A DNA stretch of 64,000 bases from Sphingobacterium haloxyli (GTDB taxonomy: Bacteria; Bacteroidota; Bacteroidia; Sphingobacteriales; Sphingobacteriaceae), in the NCBI RefSeq assembly GCF_002980525.1, contig NZ_PVBQ01000010.1:62001-126000 (forward strand), read 5' to 3'. Positions 7,912-18,318 of this stretch are shown here, piece after piece. The position numbers and the translations under genes are program-made. Within the stretch, counting starts at the first letter, position 1, and every line of letters starts with the position of its first letter. The notes beneath the pieces are model-generated. The model was given only the letters and a program-made list of their open reading frames with translations, made no database searches and was not told the DNA's origin.

Positions 7912-8381
7912 TTTCCGTTTTTTTCGTTCTCTTTTTCATATACGATCTTGCGTAGTCCCGAACTGGAGAAACGATGATCTCGACTATTGAAGTACAACTC
8001 AATACCTTTTTCTTCGCAATATTTTCTACCCGTGAAATCCTTATTGGCATACTCATCACCTACGATGCGCACGTCCAACTTAAAGGAACGAAGGACATCT
8101 TCCAGATCTTGCTCTGTTGAATACGGAACAATTTCATCAACATATTGGCAGCCACGTAATTGAATGTAACGTTCTACGACCGTTTGGGTAGGTGCATTTT
8201 TCTCCGGTCGATCCAACGTAGGATCCATTTGCAAACCGCAGATAAGATAATCGCATTGTCGCTTTGCTTCTGCCAGCATCATGATGTGCCCGGCGTGTAA
8301 TAGGTCAAACGTCGAAAAGGTAATACCGACGCGAGGGCCGGGATTGTAATCTTCTTTCTTTTTAGCTGGTTTGTTTTTCAT
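7899..8381 (-). CDS. Cytidylyltransferase-like nucleotidyltransferase (TagD/adenylyltransferase family)
   Basis: A 160-residue single-domain nucleotidyltransferase. The nucleotide-binding motif FSTFDLLHAGH (HxGH-type, about residues 23-33) and the C-terminal SSSGLRK, the counterpart of the ISSTxIR signature, identify the family. Members transfer CMP or AMP to a phosphorylated alcohol or sugar, as in CDP-glycerol synthesis. It is the last gene of the capsule locus and follows the UDP-glucuronate epimerase by 27 bases, so a role in making an activated capsule substituent is plausible. The substrate cannot be read from the sequence. Confidence 0.85.
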   Translation of the reverse strand: MKNKPAKKKEDYNPGPRVGITFSTFDLLHAGHIMMLAEAKRQCDYLICGLQMDPTLDRPEKNAPTQTVVERYIQLRGCQYVDEIVPYSTEQDLEDVLRSFKLDVRIVGDEYANKDFTGRKYCEEKGIELYFNSRDHRFSSSGLRKIVYEKENEKNGKRTG

Positions 8382-8408
8382 AATTTTATTGTTAAGTTGT
8401 TGTTTCCG

Positions 8409-9437
8409 TTATTTGTGATCATATCCCTTAAACCACGTTACAAACCGCTTCACGCCCTCCTGAATCGGCGTTTTACTGTTGTAACCCAATGCATTCAAAT
8501 GCTCTGTATCCGCCCATGTACGTGGCACATCACCCGGTTGCATAGGTAACATGTTTTTTTCGGCAACTTTACCCAGGTTCTGCTCTAGTGTTTCGATGAA
8601 TTCCATCAACGAAACCGGAGAGCCGTTTCCGATATTAAACACCTGGTACATCGGCTGCTCTTTTTCCTGTGCCGGCGGATTGTTCAACGTAATGATAATA
8701 CCCTGTACAATATCATCGATATAGGTGAAATCACGGCTCATCTCACCGTTATTAAATACTTTTATCGGTCGGTCTTCTGTAATCGCCGACGCAAACAAGA
8801 TTGGCGCCATATCCGGACGCCCCCAGGGGCCATATACCGTAAAGAAACGCAGGCCCGATGTAGGAATTTTATACAAATGGCTATAGGTGTGTGCCATCAG
8901 CTCGTTCGCTTTCTTGGTCGCAGCGTAGAGGCTCGCCGGAAAATCTACCCGATCGTCTTCCGAGAAAGGCACTTTTCCATTCTCTCCATATACCGACGAG
9001 CTGGAAGCGTACACCAAATGTCCTATCTGATGATGTCGACAACATTCTAAAATATTCACAAAGCCCACCACGTTGCTATCTACATAGGCCATCGGGTTCT
9101 CCAGACTATAGCGTACACCTGCCTGTGCAGCTAAGTTGACTACCGCATCGAATTTTTCTCTTTCAAAAAGCTTCGGCAACGCATCCCGGTCTTCTAAGTT
9201 CAACCGCACAAACCGAAAATTCGGGTATTTGCTAGAACTCGCTTCGTGGTTCCAGCTTTCAGATTCCTCCCGTTCCGTCCCGAGTTCCGCAAGTCTCGCA
9301 TATTTGAGATCGACGTCGTAATAGTCATTTATATTATCCAAGCCTACAACATCCACTCCTTGATCAAGCAGTGTCTTGCTTAAATGGAAACCAACAAACC
9401 CAGCTGCTCCCGTAACGAGTATCTTTTTGTATTTCAT
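8409..9437 (-). CDS. UDP-glucuronate 4-epimerase-like NAD-dependent epimerase
   Basis: A 342-residue short-chain dehydrogenase/epimerase that probably interconverts UDP-glucuronate and UDP-galacturonate. The N-terminal NAD site GAAGFVGFH is followed by LDNINDYYDVDLKYAR, typical of the glucuronate epimerase branch, then SSSSVYG and the catalytic YAATK motif near residue 165. It directly follows the UDP-glucose dehydrogenase gene (26-base gap), which supplies UDP-glucuronate. Together they give uronic acid donors for the capsule. Confidence 0.88.
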   Translation of the reverse strand: MKYKKILVTGAAGFVGFHLSKTLLDQGVDVVGLDNINDYYDVDLKYARLAELGTEREESESWNHEASSSKYPNFRFVRLNLEDRDALPKLFEREKFDAVVNLAAQAGVRYSLENPMAYVDSNVVGFVNILECCRHHQIGHLVYASSSSVYGENGKVPFSEDDRVDFPASLYAATKKANELMAHTYSHLYKIPTSGLRFFTVYGPWGRPDMAPILFASAITEDRPIKVFNNGEMSRDFTYIDDIVQGIIITLNNPPAQEKEQPMYQVFNIGNGSPVSLMEFIETLEQNLGKVAEKNMLPMQPGDVPRTWADTEHLNALGYNSKTPIQEGVKRFVTWFKGYDHK

Positions 9438-9463
9438 ACGTTTTCGTTTATATGTGAATATGC

Positions 9464-10846
9464 TTATTCCCCGATGGCATAATATGCAAATCCCAACTTA
9501 TTCAGTTCTCTTCTGTTCAATAGTTTGCGGCCGTCAAATACAAAAGATGGTCTTTTCATGCCTTCCTTGATCTTCGCCCAATCATAATCTTTAAACTCAT
9601 CCCACTCCGTCAGCACCGCAACTGCATGCGCTCCGTCTAAAGCTTCGTACGGATTGTCGACAACCCTAACCAAGCGACGGTTGTCCTCTGGTGAACGCGT
9701 ACCTAGGTAATCCAGATCTTTATATATCTGTTCTGCGGATACCTTTGGATCATACACCACTACCTGGGCTTCTTCGTCCGTCAAGTGGTCAGCAACATAA
9801 ATGGCCGCGGATTCACGTGTATCGTTGGTATCTTTCTTAAAGGCCCAACCTAGAAACGCAATATGCTTGCCGTTCACGGTGTTGTACATCGTCTGGATAA
9901 TCTTCTCGGCAAAGCGCGTCTTCTGATGGTCGTTCATCAGTATGACCTGTTCCCAATAGTCCGCTACTGCCTGCAGATTATATGTTCTGGCGATGTATAC
10001 CAGGTTCAAGATATCCTTCTGGAAACAGGATCCGCCGAAGCCCACCGACGCCTTGAGGAATTTTGGCCCGATACGCGAGTCCAGTCCGATGGCCCGTGCC
10101 ACCTCGTCCACATTTGCTCCCGTAACCTCACATAGTTCTGATATAGCATTGATGGAAGATACACGTTGTGCTAGGAAAGCGTTTGCTACTAATTTAGATA
10201 GCTCAGATGACCACAGATTCGTCGTCAGAATACGTTCACGAGGTACCCACGCTTCGTAAACTTGCACTAATGCTTCGATGGCCTGTTCGTCCTCGCCGCC
10301 AATCAATACCCGGTCGGGATGATGAAGATCCGTGACGGCTGTTCCTTCCGCCAAAAATTCAGGATTGGAAAGGATGTGGAAGTTCACCCCGTTGCCTGTA
10401 TTATCCAATATACTTTTTAGTGCCTCTGCCGTACGCACTGGAAGGGTAGACTTCTCTACCACGATTTTATCATCTTTAGCCACCGCTGCAATCTGGCGGG
10501 CACAGAGCTCGATAAATTTCAAGTCCGCGGCTTGTCCTTTTCCCTTTCCATACGTTTTCGTCGGTGTGTTCACCGAAATGAAAATCATATCGGCCTCATC
10601 GATCGCCTTATCGACGTCGGTGGAGAAAAACAGGTTACGGCCGCGGGCTTCGCTGACTACTGCGTCCAGGCCAGGCTCGTATACCGGCAGGTTATTTAGA
10701 TCGGCGTCGTTCCAGGCGGCAATACGGGAGTGGTTTAGATCCACTACCGTAACTTCTACATTCACGTTCTTTTGCGCAATAACGGCCATTGTTGGTCCTC
10801 CAACATAGCCTGCTCCGATACAGGTAATCTTTTTTATTTGCTTCAT
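9464..10846 (-). CDS. ugd: UDP-glucose 6-dehydrogenase
   Basis: A 460-residue enzyme that oxidises UDP-glucose to UDP-glucuronate with two NAD molecules. The NAD-binding GAGYVGGPT lies at residues 11-19, the central domain holds [20 protein letters not shown] with the catalytic cysteine near residue 275, and the UDP-binding C-terminal domain carries [16 protein letters not shown]. The length and [15 protein letters not shown] segment resemble the eukaryote-like UGDH branch rather than the shorter E. coli Ugd. It lies in the capsule operon between the Wzi-like gene and the epimerase. Confidence 0.93.
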   Translation of the reverse strand: MKQIKKITCIGAGYVGGPTMAVIAQKNVNVEVTVVDLNHSRIAAWNDADLNNLPVYEPGLDAVVSEARGRNLFFSTDVDKAIDEADMIFISVNTPTKTYGKGKGQAADLKFIELCARQIAAVAKDDKIVVEKSTLPVRTAEALKSILDNTGNGVNFHILSNPEFLAEGTAVTDLHHPDRVLIGGEDEQAIEALVQVYEAWVPRERILTTNLWSSELSKLVANAFLAQRVSSINAISELCEVTGANVDEVARAIGLDSRIGPKFLKASVGFGGSCFQKDILNLVYIARTYNLQAVADYWEQVILMNDHQKTRFAEKIIQTMYNTVNGKHIAFLGWAFKKDTNDTRESAAIYVADHLTDEEAQVVVYDPKVSAEQIYKDLDYLGTRSPEDNRRLVRVVDNPYEALDGAHAVAVLTEWDEFKDYDWAKIKEGMKRPSFVFDGRKLLNRRELNKLGFAYYAIGE

Positions 10847-10896
10847 AATTCTATTTTTAAATTGTCGAAACGACCGGTTACGCCAGTATTCCTTTT

Positions 10897-12450
10897 CTAC
10901 TTTTTTCCGAAAAACTTTCGCAATGATACCTGCCCACCGGTGCTATTGTCCAATAATTGACCTTGGTCTAAAGCAACTCGAACGCCGAGAAAAAAGTTGT
11001 TTCGTAGTTTACGTTCTCCCTGAAGATAGGCAGAGAACTGCAAGACAGGTTCAAACGTTTCAGGGTACGGAACATGTCGAATGCTTCCAGTTGATTTACC
11101 ATGGATACTCGTTGCAAAGGTTCCATAATGTTTGGCAAAAGTCATTTTGCCCAATACCTCCCATTGGCAAATACGACCACGAGTGCCGATGTGGCCCGCT
11201 ACAACACGATTACTGATAAAGTAGTCTATTGGATCATGTGCTTGCCCCTCTTTAACCGTATGAGCTGGCGCAATCAGAGGCGTTCCTACACCTTGCTTTT
11301 TATACGACCACCCCTCTGTGTAATAATAGTTGTTGTAATAGTCTTCGTCTCCAGACGCTGTCCGCTTCGACCAAGGATAACCCGCCTGGTCTTTCGAATA
11401 GAAAAATTCGAAGAGCAGTTTATGCCAATCCCAGTTCTTATTGGTAGTATTGTATCGCTTATTTGTTATGGTAATACCGTTGAGTCCATCCGCGATGTTC
11501 GCTAATTTGGATATCGCGCCAACGTCATAGATATTCTGTCGATAAGCCATGAGCTCTATTTGATCCCAATCGTAGGAAAATCCGAGGTCAATAGATCCCA
11601 GTTGATTGCCAAGTTTCGATCGGGGAACGTTGAACGCGCCGTACGACTTCCCCCACACCACATGCCAAAATGTCTCTATACCATTTAGGGTATAATAATT
11701 TCCATATACCTCCTTTTCGCTCCCCCACTGTACCTGATGGTTAATCCCCCCATACAAGTTGAGCCGCCAATTTCCCTTTCCTAACCGACCATATAGCGAC
11801 TTCTGATGTAAAAAAGTTGGCAAGGATTCAGGTTTATGATGAGTAAAGGTTCCTGTATCTATCCACATTTTACCCACATATCCATTCGCAAAATTTCCCT
11901 TAAATGAAAAAAGTCCACCAAACCAAGGCAAGCGATAATATTCCGGAATGCGGATGTCTAACATGGGCATGCCCAACGCATTTCCTGACACTGCAAAGTT
12001 TCCAGAACTTAATACGGTATCACCATTTAACCCCATAACGTCTTTCGTACGACCCAGCTTTGCCTCGAACATCGCGTACCGCGCTTTAACATGGGCATCA
12101 ATCAGCTGGACCTGTGTTGTAGAGCCAACATTAGTGCGCGCTTCCACGCCATAACCCCAATCCCGCACCGAGGCGGTCTTATCTGCACGTTCGCTCCACT
12201 CACCTTGTATGCCGTAATTTTTTGCCGCGCGCACCACTAATCCCCCCGAAGCGCCATCCAATGGGATAGAACCATATTGGTTGGATCGCATCCAAAACGG
12301 CACTACATCGTTACCGGTGTAACCCGACAGTAAGCTGACCTCTACATATTGCCGGGCCGTGTCTGATTGTGCATATGATTTAGTACCAAACCCTACCCCG
12401 AACAGGAAAACGAATAAGGAGGGTACAATAATTTGACTTACATACTTCAT
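10897..12450 (-). CDS. Wzi-like capsule assembly outer-membrane protein
   Basis: A 517-residue outer-membrane beta-barrel protein with an N-terminal signal peptide ending near residue 27 (KSYAQS). The opening [25 protein letters not shown] and the barrel-like alternation of aromatic residues match the Bacteroidota capsule-assembly Wzi family. E. coli Wzi attaches capsule to the cell surface; this homologue probably has a similar role in surface retention or assembly. It lies between the dTDP-rhamnose genes and ugd, in the same operon. Confidence in the family is good; the precise function is inferred. Confidence 0.82.
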   Translation of the reverse strand: MKYVSQIIVPSLFVFLFGVGFGTKSYAQSDTARQYVEVSLLSGYTGNDVVPFWMRSNQYGSIPLDGASGGLVVRAAKNYGIQGEWSERADKTASVRDWGYGVEARTNVGSTTQVQLIDAHVKARYAMFEAKLGRTKDVMGLNGDTVLSSGNFAVSGNALGMPMLDIRIPEYYRLPWFGGLFSFKGNFANGYVGKMWIDTGTFTHHKPESLPTFLHQKSLYGRLGKGNWRLNLYGGINHQVQWGSEKEVYGNYYTLNGIETFWHVVWGKSYGAFNVPRSKLGNQLGSIDLGFSYDWDQIELMAYRQNIYDVGAISKLANIADGLNGITITNKRYNTTNKNWDWHKLLFEFFYSKDQAGYPWSKRTASGDEDYYNNYYYTEGWSYKKQGVGTPLIAPAHTVKEGQAHDPIDYFISNRVVAGHIGTRGRICQWEVLGKMTFAKHYGTFATSIHGKSTGSIRHVPYPETFEPVLQFSAYLQGERKLRNNFFLGVRVALDQGQLLDNSTGGQVSLRKFFGKK

Positions 12451-12470
12451 TTTAGGTATCTTATTTGCTG

Positions 12471-13328
12471 TTAAAACAACTTCATCAAATAATTCCCATA
12501 ACCACTTTTCACCAACGGACTCGCCACATTCCTCAATTGCGCTTCATTAATCCAGCCCATGCGATACGCTACCTCTTCAATAGCGGCAATCTTCATCCCC
12601 TGTCGTTCTTCAATAACCTGAACAAACTGTGCGGCCTGCATCAAAGACTCTATGGTTCCTGTATCCAGCCAAGCGGTACCCCGGTCGAAAACCCCCACCT
12701 TCAGCTTCCCACGTTTCAAGTATTCTTTATTTACATCCGTGATCTCCAGTTCACCACGCGGCGAAGGCTGTATATTTTTTGCAATTTCCACCACATCATT
12801 ATCGTAGAAATAAAGCCCGGGTACTGCATAGTTTGATTTAGGCTCTGTTGGCTTTTCCTCGATAGACACCACTTTATTTTCTCCATCAAATTCTACCACG
12901 CCATAACGTTCCGGATCTTGCACCTGATAGGCGAAAACACAACCCCCATCTGGATCGGCGCAGGATTGCAAGAGTTTTGACATGCCCGATCCGTAAAAAA
13001 TATTATCCCCCAAGATCAAGGCGACCTTATCATCACCGACGAACTCCTCACCTAGGACAAAGGCCTGTGCCAGCCCATCCGGCGAGGGCTGCACCTTGTA
13101 GGAAAACCTACAGCCGATCTGTGAACCATCGCCGAGCAGCTTCTGAAAATTGGGCAGGTCCTGTGGTGTGGAAATGATCAATATTTCATTAATTCCTGCC
13201 AACATTAATGTTGACAGGGGATAATAGATCATGGGCTTGTCATACACTGGCATCAATTGCTTCGAAACTGCTAGTGTCAAAGGGTGTAAACGTGTGCCGG
13301 ATCCGCCGGCAAGTATAATTCCTTTCAT
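12471..13328 (-). CDS. rfbA: Glucose-1-phosphate thymidylyltransferase, copy 1
   Basis: The first enzyme of dTDP-L-rhamnose synthesis: dTTP plus glucose 1-phosphate gives dTDP-glucose. The 285-residue protein begins with the nucleotidyl-transfer signature [11 protein letters not shown] (8-18) and has [10 protein letters not shown] and SIEEKP motifs, all typical of RmlA. The genes run in transcription order rfbB, rfbC, rfbD, rfbA with gaps of 9 to 17 bases. A second, closely similar copy is at 45185-46045; the two proteins differ at only scattered positions, mostly after residue 75. Confidence 0.96.
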   Translation of the reverse strand: MKGIILAGGSGTRLHPLTLAVSKQLMPVYDKPMIYYPLSTLMLAGINEILIISTPQDLPNFQKLLGDGSQIGCRFSYKVQPSPDGLAQAFVLGEEFVGDDKVALILGDNIFYGSGMSKLLQSCADPDGGCVFAYQVQDPERYGVVEFDGENKVVSIEEKPTEPKSNYAVPGLYFYDNDVVEIAKNIQPSPRGELEITDVNKEYLKRGKLKVGVFDRGTAWLDTGTIESLMQAAQFVQVIEERQGMKIAAIEEVAYRMGWINEAQLRNVASPLVKSGYGNYLMKLF

Positions 13329-13345
13329 CTGTTTATTTTTTATTT

Positions 13346-14200
13346 TTAGGCATTCAACTTGTGCAACATCTCTTCGAGGCTGTCCTTCCAGAATGGGACA
13401 GACAATCCAAACTGCTCCTTGATCTTGCTTTTATCCAGCAACGAATATTTCGGTCTCCTGGCCGCTGTTGGGTACTGGTCGGTAGTAATTCCATTTATTT
13501 CGCAGTCCAGTCCTTCGAGCTCCCGGATAGCGACGGCGAAGTCGTACCAAGAGATTTCACCCTCATTCGAGAAGTGGTAGATACCCCTTTTCCATTTGTC
13601 TCCGTGCACAATAGTCAGGATCGCGGTAGCCAGATCTTTTGCATAGGTCGGTGAACCGATTTGATCTGCAATAACCCCGATCGAATCCCTTTCTTTCATC
13701 AGGCGAATCATCGTTTTCACGAAGTTTGCCCCATAACTGGAATAAACCCACGCCGTGCGGATAATCACCGCATCGGCTCCTGAGCGAATAATCGCCTGTT
13801 CACCTTTTTCCTTCGTTAAACCGTATACATTGATCGGATCGGTCGGTTCATCCTCCTTTAGAGGCATGCTGCTGTTGCCTTGAAAGACATAGTCGGTCGA
13901 TACATGTACCAACCTCTTTCCGTTCTCTTTTGCCCAATCTGTCATAGCGGCAACCGCTAGGTGGTTGATCCTGTTCACTAGTTCCGGCTCCGATTCCGCT
14001 TTGTCTACGGCCGTGTGCGCTCCCGCACTGATGATAACATCGGGCCGTATTTCATCCAATACCTCAGTCACCCGTTGGGTATCGTCTAAGGGCATCTCTT
14101 GTATGTCTACAAACACAAAGGTGTCTGCGGTATACTTCTGGTGTTGGTCCCGGATTTCCGAACCGAGTTGACCGAATGCACCTGTTACCAATATCTTCAT
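13346..14200 (-). CDS. rfbD: dTDP-4-dehydrorhamnose reductase, copy 1
   Basis: The last step of dTDP-L-rhamnose synthesis, NAD(P)H reduction of dTDP-4-keto-L-rhamnose. The 284-residue protein starts with the Rossmann motif [16 protein letters not shown] and contains STDYVFQG, the catalytic YGLTKEKGE (YxxxK) and the [12 protein letters not shown] segment of RfbD. It is co-transcribed with rfbC (11 bases upstream) and rfbA (17 bases downstream). The paralogue at 46073 is clearly related but has a longer N-terminus. Confidence 0.95.
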   Translation of the reverse strand: MKILVTGAFGQLGSEIRDQHQKYTADTFVFVDIQEMPLDDTQRVTEVLDEIRPDVIISAGAHTAVDKAESEPELVNRINHLAVAAMTDWAKENGKRLVHVSTDYVFQGNSSMPLKEDEPTDPINVYGLTKEKGEQAIIRSGADAVIIRTAWVYSSYGANFVKTMIRLMKERDSIGVIADQIGSPTYAKDLATAILTIVHGDKWKRGIYHFSNEGEISWYDFAVAIRELEGLDCEINGITTDQYPTAARRPKYSLLDKSKIKEQFGLSVPFWKDSLEEMLHKLNA

Positions 14201-14211
14201 CTTTCTTCTGT

Positions 14212-14760
14212 TTAACCGCCAAATATGTCCTTGAAACTGGGTAATACCTGATCCTTGTCGGAGATCAGCAGCTCATCGTGTGGAAGCCCCCAGTCAATGC
14301 CCAGTGCAGGGTCGTCAAACTTTACCCCACATTCCGATTCCTTGTTATAAAAGTTGTCGCACTTATAAAAAAAGGTTGCCGTTTCGCTCAGTACCACAAA
14401 CCCATGTAGAAATCCCCTTGGCACAAATAGCTGCCGTTTATTTTCTGCCGAAAGTTCCACGGCTACATGCTGTCCGAAAGTCGGTGATTCCGGACGAGTG
14501 TCAACCGCCACATCCAGTACTGTTCCTTGCAGTACTCTGACCAGCTTAGCCTGTGCATTTTCTCCTGCCTGCGCATGTAGCCCTCTCAGGACACCTTTCG
14601 TTGAGTATGACTGATTATCCTGAACAAATACTGTTTGCGTATCGGTAAGCTGGTTGAAGATGCGTGCATTGAAACTTTCAACGAAATAACCTCTGCTATC
14701 TCCAAATACAGCAGGCTCGAATATATAGCAGTCTTTCAGTGCTGTTTCCGTTATTTTCAT
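14212..14760 (-). CDS. rfbC: dTDP-4-dehydrorhamnose 3,5-epimerase, copy 1
   Basis: A 182-residue cupin-fold epimerase, the third step of dTDP-L-rhamnose synthesis. It has the RfbC landmarks FVQDNQSYSTKGVLRGLHAQ, with the catalytic histidine region, then VLDVAVDTRPESPTFG and PRGFLHGFVVLSE. The length is normal. It lies between rfbB (9 bases upstream) and rfbD. Confidence 0.95.
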   Translation of the reverse strand: MKITETALKDCYIFEPAVFGDSRGYFVESFNARIFNQLTDTQTVFVQDNQSYSTKGVLRGLHAQAGENAQAKLVRVLQGTVLDVAVDTRPESPTFGQHVAVELSAENKRQLFVPRGFLHGFVVLSETATFFYKCDNFYNKESECGVKFDDPALGIDWGLPHDELLISDKDQVLPSFKDIFGG

Positions 14761-14769
14761 TTCGCTTAT

Positions 14770-15822
14770 TTACTTACTGTATTGTTTTTCATAATATTGT
14801 TGATAATCGCCTGAGGTTACCCGATCCAGCCACTCCTGATTACCCAAAAACCAATCTATGGTCTTGGACAATCCCTCTTCAAAGGTCACTGAAGGCTGAT
14901 AGCCCAGCTCTTGATTGATCTTTGTCGCATCGATGGCATAGCGGACATCATGCCCTGGCCTATCTTTCACGAACGTGATCAGCTCTGCAGATGTACCTTC
15001 CGGGCGTCCTAGCTTTTCATCCATCTGCCTGCACAGTTCTTTCACCAAGTCAATATTCTGCCATTCGTTAAAACCTCCTACATTATAAGCTTCACCATTT
15101 ATTCCTTTATGAAACACCAAATCAATGGCCTTTGCATGGTCGATCACGTAAAGCCAATCACGGGTATATTTGCCGTCACCATAGATTGGAAGCGGCTTGC
15201 TGTTCAGTATATTGTGGATACACAGAGGGATCAGCTTTTCCGGAAAGTGGTTTGGACCATAGTTGTTCGAGCAGTTTGTCAGTACTATCGGCAGACTGTA
15301 GGTATCGTGGTAAGCCCGTACAAAATGGTCGGAAGAAGCTTTGGATGCCGAATAGGGCGAGTGTGGATCGTACTTTGTCTCCTCGGTAAACAGGCCTGTT
15401 TCGCCCAGCGCACCGTATACTTCATCGGTAGATACATGGTGAAAGCGTTTACCTTCATAGCTGTCCTTCCAGATTTCCTTCGCGGCGTTCAGTAAATTTA
15501 CTGTGCCGATCACGTTGGTCATCACAAACGCGGATGGATCGGTGATCGAACGGTCTACGTGCGATTCCGCGGCGAGATGGACAACGCCGTCCGGCCTGCA
15601 TTCGCTGAAGATATCCCGTATATGCGCCGCATCGGTGATATCTGCCTTTATAAAGGTATAGTTGGGCACATATTCAACGTCCCGCAGGTTTTCAAGGTTA
15701 CCGGCATAGGTTAGCGCATCCAGATTGATAATTTGATAGTCGGGATGTGTGGTCACAAACTCACGCACGACGTGTGAGCCGATGAAACCGGCACCGCCGG
15801 TGATTAAAACAGTTTTCTTCAT
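14770..15822 (-). CDS. rfbB: dTDP-glucose 4,6-dehydratase, copy 1
   Basis: A 350-residue NAD-dependent dehydratase, the second step of dTDP-L-rhamnose synthesis. The N-terminal GGAGFIGSHVVREF, the HLAAESHVDRSI motif, the active-site region VSTDEVYGALGETGLF and YSASKASSD, plus NCSNNYGPNHFPEKLIP, are all diagnostic. It follows the DUF1972 glycosyltransferase by 8 bases. A paralogue of the same length is at 47558-48610. Confidence 0.96.
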   Translation of the reverse strand: MKKTVLITGGAGFIGSHVVREFVTTHPDYQIINLDALTYAGNLENLRDVEYVPNYTFIKADITDAAHIRDIFSECRPDGVVHLAAESHVDRSITDPSAFVMTNVIGTVNLLNAAKEIWKDSYEGKRFHHVSTDEVYGALGETGLFTEETKYDPHSPYSASKASSDHFVRAYHDTYSLPIVLTNCSNNYGPNHFPEKLIPLCIHNILNSKPLPIYGDGKYTRDWLYVIDHAKAIDLVFHKGINGEAYNVGGFNEWQNIDLVKELCRQMDEKLGRPEGTSAELITFVKDRPGHDVRYAIDATKINQELGYQPSVTFEEGLSKTIDWFLGNQEWLDRVTSGDYQQYYEKQYSK

Positions 15823-15830
15823 AGTCCTCG

Positions 15831-16937
15831 TTAACGGTTTATTTTATTAAATACAGTATTGAAATGAGATTCATACTGATCTATGATTTTTTCCCATGCG
15901 TACGTGTCTTTGATCTTAGCTATATTGTTTCTTACCATTCTTTGAAAAAGTTCATCATGCTTCTGGATTTTTGATAAAACATCACTGACATCCTTGGGAG
16001 TAGAAAAATAAAGCGCATCTTCTCCCAAAATATATTGGTTAAACGGGTTTCGGTTAGCACAAATCAAACTTTCAGAAGCCATCGCCTCAAGCAAGGAAGG
16101 GTTTGTGCCACCAACGGTATGACCATGAAAATATAGGTTAGAGAAATAGCGTATAGAATCTAACTTTTCTATATTGTAGATTCCTCCTAAAAAAAGTATC
16201 GTGGTTCTACTCTTATACTTCTCTTTCAAATACTCGCCATAAGCTGTTTCATTCTTTCCGATTACTAAAAACTTCCGGCCTATATCTGCTCTCGCTACAC
16301 CATCTAAGATAACTTCAATACTATTTTCCGGTTCCAGTCGCGCAATTAAAAGGTCATAATTATAAGGTTCTAGATTATATTCATTTAATACTCCTTGTTG
16401 AGGGCTTTCAAAAGCGTGAGCTCCATAAGGGATAAAAGTTGAAGGTCGTCCGTATTTTTCAGTTAGATAATCTTGTATCCCAATCGAATCAGAAATTAGA
16501 TGGTCGCTATATTTAACACCTAGTCCTTCCGCCCACATTAAAAATTTCTGTACTCTAGAGGAATATTTTGTCCGCTTCCATTCTAGCCCATCCATGTTTG
16601 TGGTGACTACAGTATCCTTAGGCAATAACCAACCCCAAACCGAACTGCTTGTGTACCCTAATTGAAGTACTATATCAAATTTTCTTTTACGCAGATCTCG
16701 AATACAATTCAAGTCATAAATAAACTGCCCAGCTGTCCCTATTTTATCTTCTGGATCGTAGCAATGAATTATTTCAACACCTCTCCACTCATTCTCCTGA
16801 AAGGGATGTACGTGAGAGTTATAAACAGTTATCTGATGTCCCCTCTCAGTTAGCCCTAAAGAAAGATACTCAGCAAACTGTTCAAATCCACCATAATAAT
16901 TCGGGATTCCCCGTGTTCCAACTATTGCTATTTTCAT
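15831..16937 (-). CDS. DUF1972-type glycosyltransferase (probable rhamnosyltransferase)
   Basis: A 368-residue glycosyltransferase with the DUF1972 N-terminal domain (GTRGIPNYYGGFEQFAEYLS) and a GT4-like C-terminal domain with HGHTVGGTNPSLLEAMA. DUF1972 transferases of streptococcal capsule loci (WchF/Cps2T type) add rhamnose, and this gene sits directly upstream of the rhamnose cassette, so dTDP-rhamnose is the likely donor. That is inference from context. The DNA is more AT-rich than the rfb genes beside it. Confidence 0.85.
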   Translation of the reverse strand: MKIAIVGTRGIPNYYGGFEQFAEYLSLGLTERGHQITVYNSHVHPFQENEWRGVEIIHCYDPEDKIGTAGQFIYDLNCIRDLRKRKFDIVLQLGYTSSSVWGWLLPKDTVVTTNMDGLEWKRTKYSSRVQKFLMWAEGLGVKYSDHLISDSIGIQDYLTEKYGRPSTFIPYGAHAFESPQQGVLNEYNLEPYNYDLLIARLEPENSIEVILDGVARADIGRKFLVIGKNETAYGEYLKEKYKSRTTILFLGGIYNIEKLDSIRYFSNLYFHGHTVGGTNPSLLEAMASESLICANRNPFNQYILGEDALYFSTPKDVSDVLSKIQKHDELFQRMVRNNIAKIKDTYAWEKIIDQYESHFNTVFNKINR

Positions 16938-16999
16938 ATATGAACGATTAACATCAATTTCCTTAAATTAAAGCTATATGTATAATTATCAAACAACAA

Positions 17000-18271
17000 T
17001 CAGCTACTAACTCTTCTGTCTTCTTTCACTTTCTCAAAAACAGACATCAATTCATTATAGTGATCCTCAGCCGAGTATTTTTCTCTTATCTTTAAACCAC
17101 AATTTTTTCCTATTCTTTTGGCCTCCGACGAATTTTGAAATAGAAAATCCACCTTTTCTTTTAACGAGTTAACATTCTTGTTTTCAAACAAAAGTCCAGT
17201 AATATTATTTTCGATATTTTCTGCTAAACTGCCAAGATCTGAAGCTATAACACATTTACTAAAAGCGAAACTTTCGAGTAATGTATTAGGTAAATTATCG
17301 TACCATTCTGATGGTATAATTGTAAAAAGACAACCGGATAAGTAGGTTTGCATTTCTTTAAAATCCATCTTACCCAAAAATTCTATGTTATGATTTTTGT
17401 CTTTTAAAAAATCCTCGATAGTACTCATATAACCACTACTTGAGAATCCTATAATTTTTAAGTTATAGCTTGTGTTTACAAACGCTTTCAACATCGTCAA
17501 AATCCCCTTATCTTGATCTAATCTGCCGACATACAAAGCAAAATTTTGATAGGATATTTTAATATCACCTCTCAGAATGTTGTGATTAAATAAAGTAGGT
17601 ATATAATGCAGTTTTCTCGCTGGGAATCCCCCCTCGAGAAACTTCGTTAACGTAAAATTAGATGGAAAAATAAATGCGTCTGTCTTTGATTTAATATCCA
17701 CTAAATCTTGGATCTTTAGAGCCAACGCCTTTACTAACGAGTAGATCGCAGAATTATATACGCATTTATATTTAACAGCGTTAACTTTGGAACCATGTAA
17801 ACACTTCTCACATATTTCATTCTTATCATATCTAAATAAACTGTTACATGGGCTTACCAATGAATAATCAGATATCCGATGAACAATTGGAATATTCAAC
17901 TTATGCGCAGCGTCTACTATACTGCAGGATATTTTGTTTTGGTAATATAGTATATACACAATATCGGGTCTAGTCTTCTTCAAAAACTTACTAAATCTTC
18001 TTTTCGCTTCAACCGAGTATGTCATTCTCGCAAACCCCTTAACACTATCTTTTAATGATCTCGTGTTATACTGACTAAAGTAGACTTCATCGCCGGTGCC
18101 TATTGATGACAGAAAATCGTTACTAAATTCCGAATGAACATTTCTAGAGTGCTGAATGCTAAATGGTATAACTTCATGCCCTTTGCTTTCCAATACTTGC
18201 TTTATATTAAATAAATATCTTTCCGGACCTCCAGAAACAAAGTATCGATAATTAACAATTACTATTTTCAT
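17000..18271 (-). CDS. Glycosyltransferase family 4
   Basis: A retaining GT-B glycosyltransferase. I place the start at the ATG at 18271, giving the standard opening MKIVIVNYRYFVSGGPERYL; in-frame alternatives are an ATG at 18307 and a TTG at 18322, the latter overlapping the preceding gene by four bases. The acceptor half ends near residue 190, and the donor half carries LYVGRLDQDKGILTMLKAF and SEWYDNLPNTLLESFA. A four-cysteine patch (about residues 115-150, SPCNS...EICEKCLHG) could bind a metal, as in some relatives. The gene is very AT-rich. Confidence 0.82.
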   Translation of the reverse strand: MKIVIVNYRYFVSGGPERYLFNIKQVLESKGHEVIPFSIQHSRNVHSEFSNDFLSSIGTGDEVYFSQYNTRSLKDSVKGFARMTYSVEAKRRFSKFLKKTRPDIVYILYYQNKISCSIVDAAHKLNIPIVHRISDYSLVSPCNSLFRYDKNEICEKCLHGSKVNAVKYKCVYNSAIYSLVKALALKIQDLVDIKSKTDAFIFPSNFTLTKFLEGGFPARKLHYIPTLFNHNILRGDIKISYQNFALYVGRLDQDKGILTMLKAFVNTSYNLKIIGFSSSGYMSTIEDFLKDKNHNIEFLGKMDFKEMQTYLSGCLFTIIPSEWYDNLPNTLLESFAFSKCVIASDLGSLAENIENNITGLLFENKNVNSLKEKVDFLFQNSSEAKRIGKNCGLKIREKYSAEDHYNELMSVFEKVKEDRRVSS

Positions 18272-18318
18272 TTTTTTTTCATTTCCGCTAGCCTTTTCAC
18301 TTTTCATAATATACTGAC